DNA of 64,000 nucleotides from Zymoseptoria tritici IPO323. Lineage: Eukaryota; Ascomycota; Dothideomycetes; Mycosphaerellales; Mycosphaerellaceae. Position numbers and translations under genes: made by a program. Numbering within the stretch: the stretch's first letter is position 1; each line of letters begins with the position of its first letter. The notes below the pieces were generated by a model. It did no database searches and was not told the DNA's origin. It saw only the letters and a program-made list of their open reading frames with translations. Below are positions 42,438-54,786 of this stretch, one piece after another. The DNA lies in the NCBI RefSeq assembly GCF_000219625.1, contig NC_018212.1, positions 806,001 through 870,000 on the forward strand. Direction: 5' to 3'.

Positions 42438-44078
42438 CTACTCAAAGCTAAAATACTTCGTCAACCCCATGACATTATTCGGATCCCACTTCCCCTTCAA
42501 CTCCCTCAACCTCGCCAAATTCTCCGCACCAAACAACCTCTCCGACGGAATTTCGTTCAACGCATAATTCGGATACAACAGCATGTCGTCGATTTGCTGA
42601 CCTTCTTGCCGCGCCGCGTTGGCGATCATTTCGCAGGATTCGAGCAGAGCAGCGCGCCAAAAGTCGTCTTCGAGGGGGTTTTGCCAGCCGAAGAAGAGGT
42701 AGAGGGGGAGTTCCTGGTGAATGTTAGCTGTCTCTGCAAAACACAACAGCGGGAGACAAGCGGGTTGTGCCACGCCTTCTACCAGGGAGTGACGACTTAC
42801 ATTCTTCTCATGCCGCCACGCCGCATCTTTCGCGTACTGCGAGTACGGCTCAAACGGCTCAACGTCAATACTGAGGAACGTCCCAGCGTGCGCGGGCGCT
42901 TTGCGACTCCAAAATTCCGACTGGTTCTTGACCTGCGCCAAGACATTGGGCGTGATTTTCTGCAAGCTGGCGGTGTTGAAGGCGCCTCGCTGGTTACCTG
43001 CCAACCTGGATATGCTTTGGCTCTTGATGAATTCGTTGAAGGACTGCTTTTTGTAGTTGGAGGTGGCGTTGAACATGGAGAAGGGGTCGCCTTCGGGGAT
43101 GCCGTCGTAGTATGCGAGCTGTTGAGGTGAATGTCAGTTTTCGATGGGATTGTGGTACGGCAAGTTCGGACTTACGACGGTGGTAAAGGGTACACCAAGC
43201 ACCCAGTTGACGGTCGGGATGATGGACGCTTTGGGATCCTTGACGTTGTTGGAGAAGTCGGCGATGGCGTCGAGCACCTCCTGGCTGGGCGGTCCCGCGA
43301 AGAACTTCAAGCCGCCGTAGATTTGTGGGGGACGAGGGAAGGCTTTGAGTCGGAAGTTGTAGATGACACCGAATTGGTTGCCACCGCCTTTGATCGCCCA
43401 GAAGAGGTCGCTGCTGGACGTCTCCGAGGCTTCGGTGATTGTGCCGTCGGGCAGCACTATGCTTGCGGAAATCAATGTGTCGCCAGTGAGACCGTACTGA
43501 TTCGTGAGCCAGGAGTACCCTCCACCGCCGGTGAGGAACCCTCCAATCCCTGGTCCGGGAACACGACCACCGAGGACATTCACCGTCGAGCTGTCCAGCT
43601 TCTCGAATACATCAGCCCAGCTGATCCCGCCTCCAATGTCCACATACGAGTTATCTCCCGACACGGTCACGTCCTGGAAGCCATGCATGGAGATATGAAT
43701 TCCAGCCGTCGACGAGAAGCCTGGGTTCGAAGCATGACCGGAACATTCAACCGCAAACGGCGTGCGATGCTTTGCGATGATCTTGATCGCGCCGGCCAAA
43801 TCTTGCGCGGTGTGAGGCGTATATACGCAAGCGGAGGCATGGCTGGACGAGAGGAGGTAGTGTGCGTTGTCCGTGGTGAAGGGCAAGAAGACGACGTCGC
43901 TCTTGGAGGACTCCTTCTTCAATTTGAGCAATTCGGTGCAAGCGTCCAATGAGGACGTGTTGAATTTCTTCTCTACTGCGTGGAGAAGATCCGAGCCGAG
44001 ATGTTTGAACGGATTGCCGGGCTCGGCGCTTACGAGAGCGAGGCCGCCGATTGTGGCTCCTAGACGTAGGAGATGCAT
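42438..44078 (-). CDS. Secreted FAD-dependent oxidase (berberine-bridge-enzyme type)
   Basis: Exons 44078-43176, 43118-42801 and 42713-42438 (498 residues), phases intact. Signal MHLLRLGATIGGLALVSA. FAD-binding (PCMH) features: VYTPHTAQDLAGAIKIIAKH, FAVECSGHASNPGFSSTAG (His for covalent FAD), YVDIGGGISWADVFEKL, VLGGRVPGPGIGGFLTGGGG and DLFWAIKGGGNQFGVIY. The C-terminal YPNYALNEIPSERLFG, then LRELKGKWDPNNVMGL, is the typical BBE end. There is no Cys in the second flavin-link position (GGRVPG), so attachment is probably through one residue only. Such enzymes perform oxidations in fungal natural-product pathways or on sugars. It is unrelated in detail to the FAD oxidase at 15977. Confidence 0.9.
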
Positions 44079-45176
44079 GGCTAAATGGGCGACGAGAGCA
44101 GATGGTAAGCGAGCGAAAGAAGCGAGCGAATGAATGAAGCGGCAAGTTGAGGGAGATCAAAGTGTTGTATGTACAAGCCGGATTAGTAGAATGAACGGGA
44201 GAGTCTCCGGTGTCTCGTATCCTATCGAATTAGATATGGCGGACCTGTCTCGTGTGCCGACCGTGAGATCGGCAACTATTCGGCAAGGCAGATCCCGGAA
44301 AGATCTCGAGCAGTCGAGTGCCGTGTTGATTTGTGAAGGGGTTGCTGGCGTCCATGTGTGAATATTTCCTTTCTCCAAAATTCCGTGGGCCGAACACAAC
44401 CCTACACGCCAATGTGTCCATCCATACAGGCAAATGACACCACCAGCAAGCTCCAGCACGAATTCAGCCAAGGATTGATCTCGCGGGATCCGGTGAACCA
44501 GCGCTGAAGATGGATGGACAAGACGCCCAACAGAAGTCGCGCAAAGAGAACATCGCCAAGGAATACTGAAGACGATTTGCCGGCGTGCTTGAGATGTCCC
44601 GCGCGAAATAAGATGGTAGGGAGGCAGTGGCCTGCCAGGAGAGCCGCGGTGGTAAGGATGGCGGCCACGGCAGAGTTCACTGACCATGCCCGTGCGCTGA
44701 ATCATTGAGTCGTCGAGAAGTGCCCTGAAGGACGGCAAGGTGTACAATTTAGTCATATTATTGCGGCCTCAGGCATTCAACAAACTTTCCGTTCCGCCTG
44801 TCTTCAATCACAAGGTACCAGGTATGGTGATGACATTAGACATTACTCTTCGTCCTAAGGCGAGTGCACGTTGCGGCCTATCTAACAGACTAAAGAAGAT
44901 TCCCGCTCAGACGTAGATTTTGCATTAGATCTAGATAAGAGAGAGAGAGGGCGAAATCTTCAATGTAGCGGTGGTATAATTCCCCCCAAATGCAATCCAA
45001 AGGAAAATGTCAGGGACACGCCATGTGTCGTTGAGAGAAAAGGAGGACGCTCTCTCCGTCCATCACTTCAGTCCAAAAATCTCAATGAGATCATGCCGTG
45101 CGAAGAACGAGCGGTTCTTCTTGCCAAACACATCTGTAAGATCAAAGTCGTCAGCAAAAAATTCACTCCGCCCTTT
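44079..45176. other. Intergenic with a doubtful hydrophobic frame
   Basis: A minus-strand frame at 44402-44680 is hydrophobic (AVAAILTTAALLAGHCLPTI) but has no ATG and no family match. A short GA repeat lies at 44938-44950. Confidence 0.4.
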
Positions 45177-47112
45177 TCACTCCCCTTGAGGATCAGGATC
45201 GAAATACTCACACATGAAAATCGTCGACAAACAAATCAGAGCCTGCACGATCCCCACCGGCCAGAAAACCCTCCAAATCCCCTGCCGTAACCATCCCAAC
45301 CCACTAAATGTCAGTCCAAAGGAGAAGATATTCTTGAACACCAACAGACACGTAAACCCTTCAATCGCGAGATCCCGATGCGCGTCGACGATGTAAAGTG
45401 CCGACGCCACTGCTCCAATCACCATGCCCATGACTTCCAGCGCGAAAAAGAACGCCGGCCAGAACCAGCCGTATTTGACTGTATTGTCCGCCGTCCAGCC
45501 GAACATGAAGAGTCCTATACATCCGAAGATCAACTGTGGGATGACGAGAACCATTCGGAATTCGGGTTCGTAGATTCCGTTGTTTAATCGGGTGAGGTAC
45601 TTGGCGGACCAGTCGGAGAGCAGGCCGGAGAGGATGAAGCCGAGGATGGCACCGATGAAGGCCCCCGTGTACATGTAACCCGTCTGGACTTCGTTGAAGA
45701 AGAGCGGCGCGCCGATCATGATAGCAGCGAGCACGATTCCGATGAAGACGGTCCAGCCGATCATGGCGCCTTGGATGAGGCAGGCCCAAAAGAAGGAGGG
45801 GTGGAAGAAAAGGGGAAAGGGACGGAGGAGGAGTTTGAAGAAGGATTCGTTCGTTTTGCGGCCGGAGAAGGGGTGGATGTTGCGGCGGGTGATGAAGTGG
45901 AAGGTCGTGACGGGGACGTGGATGTTGTTTCCTTGAGCTTCGATGTTGGGAGTCTTGTCGTTTTGCGTCTCTGGCGTTCCGGTCGCGGAGAGGTCGTTGT
46001 TATCAATCGAGTTGGAGGTGGATTGCTGGCCGCCGTTCTTCTCCGGAGCGTAGGTGTCTCTCAACTCATGGCTCGAGTCCGAACGGTTGTGCTTGTTCCC
46101 CACGCGATCCCACGCCGTGTCCGTTTCGAGGCCCGAGTCGCGGACGTACGCCGTCTCCGGGCAGAAGAGGATGACCAGGGGTAATGCCACCGCCATGAAG
46201 ATGGCGATGAAGTAAAATGACCACTGCCAGCCCATCATCTCGCTCATTTTCCCCACAATCACAGGTGTTAGAAATGCACTCCCAAACAGCGAAAAGTTCG
46301 TCAACGCCATGCGCTTGCCCCGCTCATGCACAAAGTACAGATCTCCCACGCTGACATTCACCAACGCCTCAAACGGCGCCAGTCCCACCCCCTGCAACGC
46401 TCTGGCCGCCATCAGACTGTTGTAATTCCGATTCGCAGATCCACCCCACGCGGAGGAGAAGATGATGGTGACACATCCCAAGATGTAGAGGTGGCGTTTT
46501 CCCCAGACGCGAGCGGAGGCGACGAAGAAGAAACCCGCGAGGCCGACGCCCATGAGGTGGTAGCCGGTGAGTAAGGCGACATCGTCGATGGAGTAGTGAT
46601 TTCGTTTGGCGCAGGGAGGGTTGTCACATTGGTTGAAGTAGAGGATGAGGGAGACGGAGTTGGCGGCGAGGAGCGGGGAGAGGGTGGCGGCGAGGACGGA
46701 GAGGAGGCAGAGGACGCCGGTGATGATGTCGCGGCGCCAGAGGGGCCAGTTCTGGATGATGTTGTATTAGCCCGATGTACTGCTGTTCCTGCTCTTGCGA
46801 TTGCATGTCCATACCAAAGGATCATTAGGGTCGTCGCTCGGTTGCGGCACGAGAATGATGCCGTCCTTGGTGCGCTTGACATTGGGATTGCCACGGAGCT
46901 GGTTGGCTGGATCGAAGTCGTCGAGCGTGGCGGTACCTGTGAGGAGGAGAAAGTATGGTTAGCGACTGTACAACAACACTCGGTCCAGCCCAACGCAAAG
47001 TGTCGCAAATCGCCATCGCATTCCTCCCGCTCGTGCGCGTCAATCATGAGTGCTCAGTGTACTCACCTGGGACATGCCGCAGGACGGTGTCTTCCAGAAC
47101 TCCAAGACCCAT
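45177..47112 (-). CDS. MFS transporter (DHA1-like), three exons
   Basis: Exons 47112-47067, 46936-46815 and 46751-45177 (580 residues), all in phase. The N-terminus runs MGLGVLEDTVLRHVPG then the signature DPNDPLNWPLWRRD before TM1 (GVLCLLSVLAATLSPLLAAN). MFS motifs include RALQGVGLAPFEALVNVSVG and HERGKRMALTNFSLFG. A long polar loop separates the two six-helix halves (TPETQNDKTPNIEAQGNN region). The second half has QGAMIGWTVFIGIVLAAIM and LSDWSAKYLTRLNNG. The NPLNWP-type start and loop fit fungal DHA1 drug/polyamine-like exporters. It is the nearest transporter to the oxidase genes and could export a metabolite or provide resistance. Confidence 0.9.
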
Positions 47113-48778
47113 CGTGGCGGTGACGGCGAAGACCTCGTCGCACGGCGGGAAGTGTCGTCGACGGTGGAGGTGGAAATGATGTCGCAGAGGTAGCCAGGAA
47201 GAGAGGGGGGTCCCTTGGGTCTTGTGGTATTATCATGCGCCTTGACTCTTGCGAATTGTCCTTTGCCCTGACTGGGTTTAGTGCCACCCGGCGATCACCG
47301 GCTGCAAAGAGAGCAGGTTGACCAGGGTCTGCGGGATTGATCCACGCGTTCCACTCTTTTCAAGTGATCCACCTCCACCAAAACTTCCGCCTTTTCAATA
47401 TATTGGGGGAAAGCCTCTTCTTTGTCCATTCGATATGAAATATTCGCCACTATCCACGCTACTTCGCAGCACAATAGACACCGTGGCAGCATCTCGATGA
47501 CGGGGAGGCTTTCACGGAGTCGAGTCGTCGAGTCCCATCCAAATCAATGACGACAACCTCCCTCCCAATAGTAATCCCCGTCAATAGCAAGCACCACTTG
47601 AATCCCAGTCGCGACACGCCGAACGCATGCGCCCGGAACCCGGCGGCCAACACAGCCCGTACAGGGAATATGCCAGTTGCACGACCCCGCCACGTTGAAC
47701 GAATCATCGCGGAAGGCCGTCGAGATCGAGGATTGGCTGAACCGCTTGCTCAATAATGCATCATGCTCAAGTACGACACAATCGTCACAACAGCACTTTA
47801 ATGAACAGCTGTTTTCCACCACTTTATCTGAATGACCTTATCGATCGTCTCGAGAAGTACTCAGCCCCAGAGTTCTGGGGACGACTCGCGGCTATTCGTT
47901 CATGTTCGTTTTGGGACACATTGCCCAAGCCACGGCTGAGATGTACGACGGCCGAGATCTACGACGACTGAGATCTATAACGACTGCGATGTACGACGGC
48001 TGAGATCTACAACGGCTGCAATGTACGACGCCTAAGATATACGCCGACTGCGATGCACGACAGCCGAGAAGTATAATGCATCATCGAGAGCATTTGGTAG
48101 GTAAGGTAATCCAAGAAATCAGTCAATCATCAGGAAGTACCTCACCACCGAGGCCCCTATTCTTCCGGAGACTGCGCGCATGTGATCGTAATGCACACTG
48201 TGCGTGTGTGTATAGCCAGGAGCTCCCGCGGTCAACCTACACACTGGCACATCTGACCTGCTCCGACATATGTCTCCGCCGAGATCTCGCTGCAATGCGT
48301 CAAAGGCGCTTGGGCGTAGAACGTTCAAAACGAGACAGGTCGTTCCTTACAGATGAATCTCGTGCGTCTCTATATCTCGTTTGCATCAAAACTGCGCCTT
48401 CAGCCAATCCATATTCTCAATCAAGTCAGAGGATCTGAGCCATGAATCCTGTAGCTTCAAATCTAGGTATCGTCCATTTCACACAAACGTCTATCTCTCG
48501 AGCTCTGATTCCTCGAGGCGTTCCTGATTTCTCAAAGGCGTGGCACTTCTCTGCAATTCTGCTCTGTTCCCACTCAGCCGCTGACCCAACAATGATCGAT
48601 CTTGCCAGCCATTCTGATCTCTGCCTCCGTCAACGCGGACGTGCAGTTTCGAGTTCCTCTAGCCCTTCCATTCTATAGTCTCGCCTTCCCATCCTTGGAC
48701 CTCTGCTCCCTACGCGAAGAAAAATAAACCAGTCAGCCAGAAAGCACTCATACCTACCACCTCCGCAAACCATGTGAC
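47113..48778. other. Intergenic region with minisatellite
   Basis: Scattered frames of 60-120 codons with no motif. Promoter of the MFS gene at its left edge; a ~32-36-bp tandem repeat near 47937-48072. Confidence 0.5.
47937..48072. repeat. Degenerate ~32-bp minisatellite
   Basis: About four imperfect units related to GATGTACGACGGCTGAGATC followed by TACAACGGCTGC, alternating with GCAATGTACGACGCC-like variants. No coding frame is conserved across the units. Confidence 0.8.
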
Positions 48779-50020
48779 CTACTCATCCCCCCTCTCAATC
48801 AACCTCGGAATCTCCTCCGGCTTCCTCTTCCCCTCCAAAATCTCATAAACCGCCGTAAAAAGCGGATACTCCTTCTCACACCCTTGCGCCTTCAAAAAGC
48901 TATTCACCTCATACGCTGTACTCGTCCCCTGCAATTTCTGCCCATTCAACTCCCTCTCCTCCACCTCCCCAATAGCCACCCCCTCCACCACTGACATCTT
49001 CGCACAACGAAAATTCCTACCCCCGCTACAACTCGTAATCATATCCGCCACCCCACAACTCTCCTCGGTAAACGTCTCCGTCCGCACGGAACCCCCGAAA
49101 AATTGTTTGCCGAATTTCACCTGCTCCAGCATTCCGACCCGCATCACCGCCGCTTTAGCATTGTCGCCCCAACCGAGACCGTCGACGAAACCCGCGGCGA
49201 GAGCGACGATGTTTTTGAGTGCGCCGCCGAGAGACACGCCCGCGACGTCGTGCACGAGGCGGACGTGGAAGTAGGGGCGGTGGAAGAGCTTTTTGATGTT
49301 GCCGTGGGTGAGAGGGGGTAATTCCTTCGGCACGGGTGCGAGGGTCGCGCGTTGGCCATCGGGAATGGAGACGTCTGCTTTTCCACGGGAAGAAGGTGAT
49401 GCAGAGCGGGAGTTGGCGCGGGAGTCCATCTCAGGTGGATCGTAGGCTACCGTCGTTTCGGAGAATTTCTCCAGCGCGACTTCGGTGGCAATGTTGGCTC
49501 CGGAGAGTGCGCCGCAGTAGATACCCAGCTTCGAACCTATGGATTCGGAGAAGAGTTCGCAGCCCGCGTCGGAGACGGAGACGCCTTTGATGCAGGAGAT
49601 GCCGCGGGCGTAAGGGACGATTTTCCCTTGGAGGTCGGAGCATATGCGGGAGATGAATTGGTGGGGGAGGTTGAAGATCAATATCGTCGCATCCTTGACG
49701 GTGGAAGAGAGGTCCGGGTTGGCGATGATGTTTTTGGGAATGGCGATGTTGGGAAGGTATTTGATGTTTTCATGGAGGGTGTTGGTGAGATGTGTGAGTT
49801 TTTGGGGTTTCGTGGACAGCTCGGAGGAGGAGGAGTAGTGTTTGCTGTCTTTCGGGATCGAGACCTCCTCTTCAAACATCCACATCTGTATTTCTGGTTC
49901 GAAGAGATCGGGGTTCTCGACGACGCTTTCGGCGATGACTTTGGCGATTGTTGTGCCCCAGTTCCCTGAGCCGATTACGGCGACCTTGTGCTTTTTCGTG
50001 TGGGTTGCTTGGGAAGCCAT
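48779..50020 (-). CDS. gpd1: NAD-dependent glycerol-3-phosphate dehydrogenase
   Basis: 413 residues from ATG 50018-50020 ([20 protein letters not shown]). It reduces dihydroxyacetone phosphate to glycerol-3-phosphate for osmotic glycerol and lipid synthesis. Rossmann motif [15 protein letters not shown] at residues 16-30, then [36 protein letters not shown], the substrate/catalytic region [33 protein letters not shown] and [14 protein letters not shown] are all present. An insertion of ~40 Ser/Arg-rich residues follows [18 protein letters not shown] and is not part of the core fold. The frame is open further upstream (to 50515) without an ATG-led family sequence; that part is 5' UTR. Confidence 0.95.
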   Translation of the reverse strand: MASQATHTKKHKVAVIGSGNWGTTIAKVIAESVVENPDLFEPEIQMWMFEEEVSIPKDSKHYSSSSELSTKPQKLTHLTNTLHENIKYLPNIAIPKNIIANPDLSSTVKDATILIFNLPHQFISRICSDLQGKIVPYARGISCIKGVSVSDAGCELFSESIGSKLGIYCGALSGANIATEVALEKFSETTVAYDPPEMDSRANSRSASPSSRGKADVSIPDGQRATLAPVPKELPPLTHGNIKKLFHRPYFHVRLVHDVAGVSLGGALKNIVALAAGFVDGLGWGDNAKAAVMRVGMLEQVKFGKQFFGGSVRTETFTEESCGVADMITSCSGGRNFRCAKMSVVEGVAIGEVEERELNGQKLQGTSTAYEVNSFLKAQGCEKEYPLFTAVYEILEGKRKPEEIPRLIERGDE

Positions 50021-50699
50021 ATTGCGCGGTTGAGGAGGTATTGAGGAGAGGATGGTCGGTGTGGTGGTCGTGGGAGATGGGCGTGGTCGAGCTCCGTTGA
50101 GCGGTGGACGAGATGTGGTGTTGGTCCGTACGGAGCAGCTCGTGGAAGTTCGCTTGTTGGCGAGCTCGTTTCGATGCGGCTGTAGCGGTGACGACAAGCG
50201 AAGTCTGCTGTTGATGTTGTGTGACAGGGTATAGCTGCGAGAAGAGGAACGAGTCGAGGTATGGATCAGGGTGGTGGCAGAAACAGCAGCAGTACGCACC
50301 TCAATACACCGCTGGGAAGTGCAAGGCATGGGCATCTCGGTTGAAGCTGCAGGTGAGATCGGCGGCGTTTTTCGTAGGGCTGGGCTGGCACTGGACCCTG
50401 GATTTGACCGAGTCCGCGTGTGCCTGAGGGGACAAGAAGAGGAATCGATTGGAATGTTCATTCGTACCTCAAGATTCAATCTGAGCAGAAAGACCTGTAC
50501 TTCATCTACTCTCATCTATGCTGATCGCGCTTGCTTCAAAAGCGGTCCACCGAGATCGCTCTCCCTCCACGACAGGGAGAAAAGCCACATCTGCCCATCG
50601 CTATGCATGACAACAAAAATTACCACATCCTTCACCTCTACCGTCCTCATGCTCTCTCATCCTCCTCTCTCCTCCGCCCGCTCACCGCTCTCCCTCACA

Positions 50700-52337
50700 C
50701 TACTCCTCCTCCTCAACATACTCCACCATGACCGTCCCACCACTCAGACCCGCCTCCTTGACCGTCGAGTCCAGCATCTCAATCAAATTCTTCCCTCCAC
50801 TGACCATCTCAAACTTCACTCCATCCTTGCCCTCCAACGGCGACGCCTTCAACCACTCGTAAATCCTCCTCACCGGATCGTCGAGATTGAATCGCCGCAC
50901 CACACGTCCTCCACTGTGGCGGAATTGGATCCTCGCGGTCGTGGCGGGGTCGGTGGGTTCCTCATGCGGAGAAGTGGAGGAGATGAGGGAGAAAGGTGTG
51001 TCCTGCTTGGGAGGTTTCGAGGATGATGCGGAGGGCTCGTCGACGTCCATTGCTGAGTCGGCGGTTGCGGGAGCTTTGCCCTTCCCGTTGGACAAATCGT
51101 TGATGGACTTGGTCAGCGCGTCGGGGTCTTCATCTTTCGGTCCGGAAGTCGAGCCATTCGCCATGCTAGCTTGCAGGGCCAACTCCAGCTGCTCCTCCTC
51201 GCTCATGCGCGTGACGTCCTTCTTTGCTTCTTTCCGCTTCGTCTGCACGGGATTCTTCTTCGTCATCTTAAGACTGTATCTATCAAGAAACTCGTGCAGG
51301 TCCATCAGGAAGTCAGCGGGTTTCGGACCAGGTGAGCCAGACCATGTCTTGACCTGCTCTCCTGTCCGCGGATCGACGATTGCAATGTGTGGGTACGCAT
51401 CCTCCGAGTCGCGCATGTTGCTGAAGTAGTAGTTGACGTACTCCTGTCCGCGCGGGTCGTCTTTGTTGTATTGTAGAAAGATGAAGTGTTCCTTGATGGT
51501 GTCACGGATGGACTGATTCTTCCAGATGTCGCGGTTGAGGACCTGGCAGTCGAAGATGGAGGGATCTTGGACGTTAACGATGATCCATTTCTCGTTCTCT
51601 TTGCCATCATCGCGTGCGGCGGAGAAGGGTTGTTGGGAGATGAGGTCGAAGGGAGGGCGGAAGAGTTCGGCGAGAAGATTGGCTTTCGATGTTTGATCTG
51701 ATGCTCCACCTGTTGCGCGGGAGAGGACTTCATTGTGAACGGCAGGATTTGTAGGGTCGTCGTTTGCCCAGATCGAGCGGGACTCGCGCTGGTTGAATAT
51801 GCCGGGTGCGGCGCGGCGTTGGTGGCGGTTCATGAGCTGCTGTGCAATGGCGGCATTCATCTCGTTTGGGTCTGTCCGCCAATCGCTGCTCCCTGGACCG
51901 ATGAGAGTCTCTGTCCTCGCCGCCATGGGTGCGCGCACGCCGTCTTCGTCGTAACCCATGCCAGCTCCTCCTGCACTCCCACCACCTCTCGCACCGTACA
52001 TCTCCTCTTGTAATCGCCGTGCCATCGCTTCATCGTCTTCTACTGAGTGTCCCGCCTGTGGTACCGCACGGCTTCCCGTCTCCTGCACATCGTCTTCTTC
52101 AAAATCGTCCATCTCATCGTCATCATCGTCGATGGTTATCGGTGCGTTGGAATTTGAGGTCTGTGGTGCGGGAGCGCGTGCTGGAGGTGCTGCTGCGGGT
52201 GCGGCACCGAGATCTGGACTGCTGTAGAACAGCTCCACTGCTTGCTCGACATTGCTCTCCGTCAGAGCGAGGAAGCGCTGGGCCTGCTCTGGCGTGGCGT
52301 CGGTGAAGGCGCAAAACGTCCCAATCTGCTCGTCCAT
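50700..52337 (-). CDS. ubx5: UBA-UAS-UBX domain protein (Ubx5/UBXD7-like)
   Basis: A single exon, 545 residues. An N-terminal UBA-type domain (ATPEQAQRFLALTESNVEQA) is followed by an acidic linker (DDDDEMDDFEEDD). The UAS/thioredoxin-like domain spans roughly 215-350 (LAELFRPPFDLISQQPF, KWIIVNVQDPSIFDCQVLNR, GQEYVNYYFSNMRDSED). A ubiquitin-interacting helix follows (SEEEQLELALQASMAN). The C-terminal UBX domain covers about 460-540 (ARIQFRHSGGRVVRRFNLDD, PVRRIYEWLKASPLEG, LIEMLDSTVKEAGL). Proteins of this layout are Cdc48/p97 adaptors that bind ubiquitylated substrates, including cullin-ligase products. The gene is a normal conserved housekeeping gene. Confidence 0.93.
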   Translation of the reverse strand: MDEQIGTFCAFTDATPEQAQRFLALTESNVEQAVELFYSSPDLGAAPAAAPPARAPAPQTSNSNAPITIDDDDDEMDDFEEDDVQETGSRAVPQAGHSVEDDEAMARRLQEEMYGARGGGSAGGAGMGYDEDGVRAPMAARTETLIGPGSSDWRTDPNEMNAAIAQQLMNRHQRRAAPGIFNQRESRSIWANDDPTNPAVHNEVLSRATGGASDQTSKANLLAELFRPPFDLISQQPFSAARDDGKENEKWIIVNVQDPSIFDCQVLNRDIWKNQSIRDTIKEHFIFLQYNKDDPRGQEYVNYYFSNMRDSEDAYPHIAIVDPRTGEQVKTWSGSPGPKPADFLMDLHEFLDRYSLKMTKKNPVQTKRKEAKKDVTRMSEEEQLELALQASMANGSTSGPKDEDPDALTKSINDLSNGKGKAPATADSAMDVDEPSASSSKPPKQDTPFSLISSTSPHEEPTDPATTARIQFRHSGGRVVRRFNLDDPVRRIYEWLKASPLEGKDGVKFEMVSGGKNLIEMLDSTVKEAGLSGGTVMVEYVEEEE

Positions 52338-53104
52338 CGTGGCGGTGGTGAGGGTTTGTGCAGATCGCAGGAGCAGTCGTAGGTATCAGTAGGCTGAATA
52401 AGGCTGTGCGATCCAGGAGAATTGCGGCGGCGAAGCTGTGGATCTTGAATGAAGCTCTCGTCAATGAGGTTGGTGGAGTGGTGGAGCGCGGGGCTGGTGA
52501 TCGCCGTGTTGTTGCGGTGAAAATACCGGTGCAGTGCCGTTGTACCTTGATGTACAAGCAATGGTGTGATCAAGGCTGGACAGGATGCAAAGATCGAAGA
52601 GGGTGATGCGTGTCGTGAGAGAGAGAGTCAGGCGATGAAGGAGAGAAGAGCTTGATCGCATTCACGCGTGTCGGAGAAAAGTGACGAGGCACGTCATCTC
52701 TCTCTGCCTTGCGGGTGAAGCTCGGCATGAAGCTCCATTCAGCACAGATGGCATATATTTGCACGTGCAATACCGTTCTCTTCCGACGATAGATGGCGTT
52801 GAACACACGCTGAAGGCCTTTTCTCAACTTGACAGAGCATTTGAAGAAAGCACATGAAACCGAACACGCTACGACGCCGCTACACTCATCGATCCGAAGC
52901 ACTACTCATTCGATCCGCTGCACGGGGTATCAAGAACCACGAAATCATGATGCACCTCTCTTCCAATCTGCCCACACAAAAGAGAAATGCTCAACGATCG
53001 CTACGACCTGTATCCAACCAAGATTCCCAAACTCCAACAAATGCAAAACATAGGAAACCAGCTCAAGTGCATAGCTCCTCCAGAATGCTCTCCAACCAAA
53101 TCCC
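52338..53104. other. Intergenic
   Basis: Upstream region of the UBX gene and downstream of the next gene. Short frames only. Confidence 0.5.
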
Positions 53105-53833
53105 TCACATCACCATCTCGTCATCCCCACCATTCATCCTCTCCCAATCCGCATGACACCGCATCTGCTCGTACCTCCCATACTGATCCTGCATCGCTGT
53201 GGCCGCATATACCGGATCAACACTATGCTTCGATTGATCCGCATCATACCCGTTGACGATATACGGCTCCACCTCCGCCACTTCCTCGGAATGTTTCTGG
53301 AGCTGCTGAAACGCCTTCGCCTGCTCTCTCAGGTGCTCCTCGAACCTCATTTTCGCTTGCCTCTCCTCCGCTTCGATCGTGGTCTGCTCATACCGCGCTT
53401 GGTCAACTGCGTAGGAGGGTGGGGATATACGCCACAACTCCAGCAGCCTCAAGCGCTGCTCATAGTCCGCGTGGAGGAAGAGGTGTATTTGCGAGGGGAG
53501 GAGGGTTGCCGGGTCAATGGAGTGTTGGAGGAGAGTTTGGGCCATTGCTTCGGGCATGGTTTGCGTGTCTTGCATGGCTGGTGGGAATGGGGAGGCGTAG
53601 GGTGGAGGAGGGCTAGTTGACGGGGAGGAGTGGTTGGTGGGAGCGAGGTGAGTGGAATGCGTGTAGTGGGCGGAGATGTAGGTGATTGGAGTTTTCTCGT
53701 CGAAGGTTTGTTGAGGGAGGGACTCGATGATGACTTCTTGCTGGACAACGGCGGTCTGTTGGGGTGGTGCGAAGGAGACGTGCATGCTCTGCGCGAAGAG
53801 CGCGGCGAGTTCGTCTTGTTGGTGGGAATCCAT
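53105..53833 (-). CDS. Conserved hypothetical protein with coiled coil
   Basis: 242 residues from ATG 53831-53833 (MDSHQQDELAALFAQSMHVS). Gln/Pro-rich N-terminal part, a middle helical region (AMAQTLLQHSIDPATLLPSQ, DYEQRLRLLELWRISPPSY), then a coiled coil (YEQTTIEAEERQAKMRFEEH, LREQAKAFQQLQKHSEEVAE) and an acidic tail with YEQMRCHADWERMNGGDDE. Probably intracellular. I know similar short uncharacterised proteins in Dothideomycetes, but no function. Confidence 0.65.
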   Translation of the reverse strand: MDSHQQDELAALFAQSMHVSFAPPQQTAVVQQEVIIESLPQQTFDEKTPITYISAHYTHSTHLAPTNHSSPSTSPPPPYASPFPPAMQDTQTMPEAMAQTLLQHSIDPATLLPSQIHLFLHADYEQRLRLLELWRISPPSYAVDQARYEQTTIEAEERQAKMRFEEHLREQAKAFQQLQKHSEEVAEVEPYIVNGYDADQSKHSVDPVYAATAMQDQYGRYEQMRCHADWERMNGGDDEMVM

Positions 53834-54786
53834 GGTAACGTGGTTGCTTTGGTCGCTTGATTGTGCGCCGCAGGAAGTGGTGCCGCACTGTGGAGGAAGG
53901 TCAGTCGAAGGAGGTGAGAGGAAAGGTTTGTGGCTTCCTTACGTAGTTGCAGGTGTGTCGTTCAATCCAGACTGTGGACGTGGGATCGACGGTCGTGTTA
54001 TAGTTGCAGGTTGAGCAGTTGTGGACCAGGAGTGGGCCGTACATAAGCACTCAAGAAGTCGCTCGGTGTCGTTGTAGATGTCTTCCAACACGTTGGAGAC
54101 TGGTTTCCGAGAACGCGAGGTAGTAGATATGCACAAAGCGGAGCTCAAAGGCAGGCACGGCAGTGAATAGTGCAGTGCGAGTCTCTGTACTGCTGAGTCG
54201 CTGCTTTCTCGCAATGTAAGGCAGTAGTCTCCTTCCTTCGACTCGTCAAGCAAGATCCGTCAAGTGTAGAGTGCTGCAAAGAGCAGAGATGCTGTCTATT
54301 CGCGCCAGTGAGGTAAGTAGTAATCTCCAAATCGTCCTTTGTGCGTGCAGCTCGGGGGCGGGGTCAAATCTCAATAGGCGAGCGGAATGGGGATTTCTTT
54401 CTTTCTTTCTTGACGTTGGATTCGTAGGCGTATACTGTGGTAAGCTAACTATCTACTTCCAGCAGGGAGTCAGAAAAAGAATGAAAAGGATGTCGTGAAA
54501 TGGAAGAAGGAGAGAGGCAGAGGGAGAAATATGAGTCCATCATGATGTGCATGTGATGAGTATGACGAAGAACTCCGCGCCAGCCCTGAAACGTGTTAGC
54601 TATTTTGGAGGAACGGAATGTCATTCGCTGGCGGGATGCTTGGGCGGAAAATAGATCATGGACAAAGGAGCCCGACTCCTTGTTCACGTGCTGCCCAACT
54701 TCGACTGATGTTCGTTATCGATAAGAAATATTGATTGTTGAGTGTTCAGTACAAGAGACCTTTGATCGATTCGATGGCCTGAGAAA
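53834..54786. other. Intergenic, divergent promoters
   Basis: Lies between the minus-strand hypothetical gene and the Atg10-like gene. Short frames only, plus a (TTTC)n stretch near 54394-54412. Confidence 0.5.

Noticed and set aside
44402..44680. Hydrophobic 92-codon minus-strand frame
   Set aside because: Starts at GTG, no ATG in frame, no family; probably chance.
50021..50515. N-terminal extension of the GPD frame
   Set aside because: Ser/Thr/Pro-rich without conservation to the family; the ATG at 50020 begins the known protein start. A targeting leader cannot be fully excluded.
52570..53256. ORFs of 80-110 codons on both strands
   Set aside because: Overlapping frames in a spacer with no motif or codon pattern.
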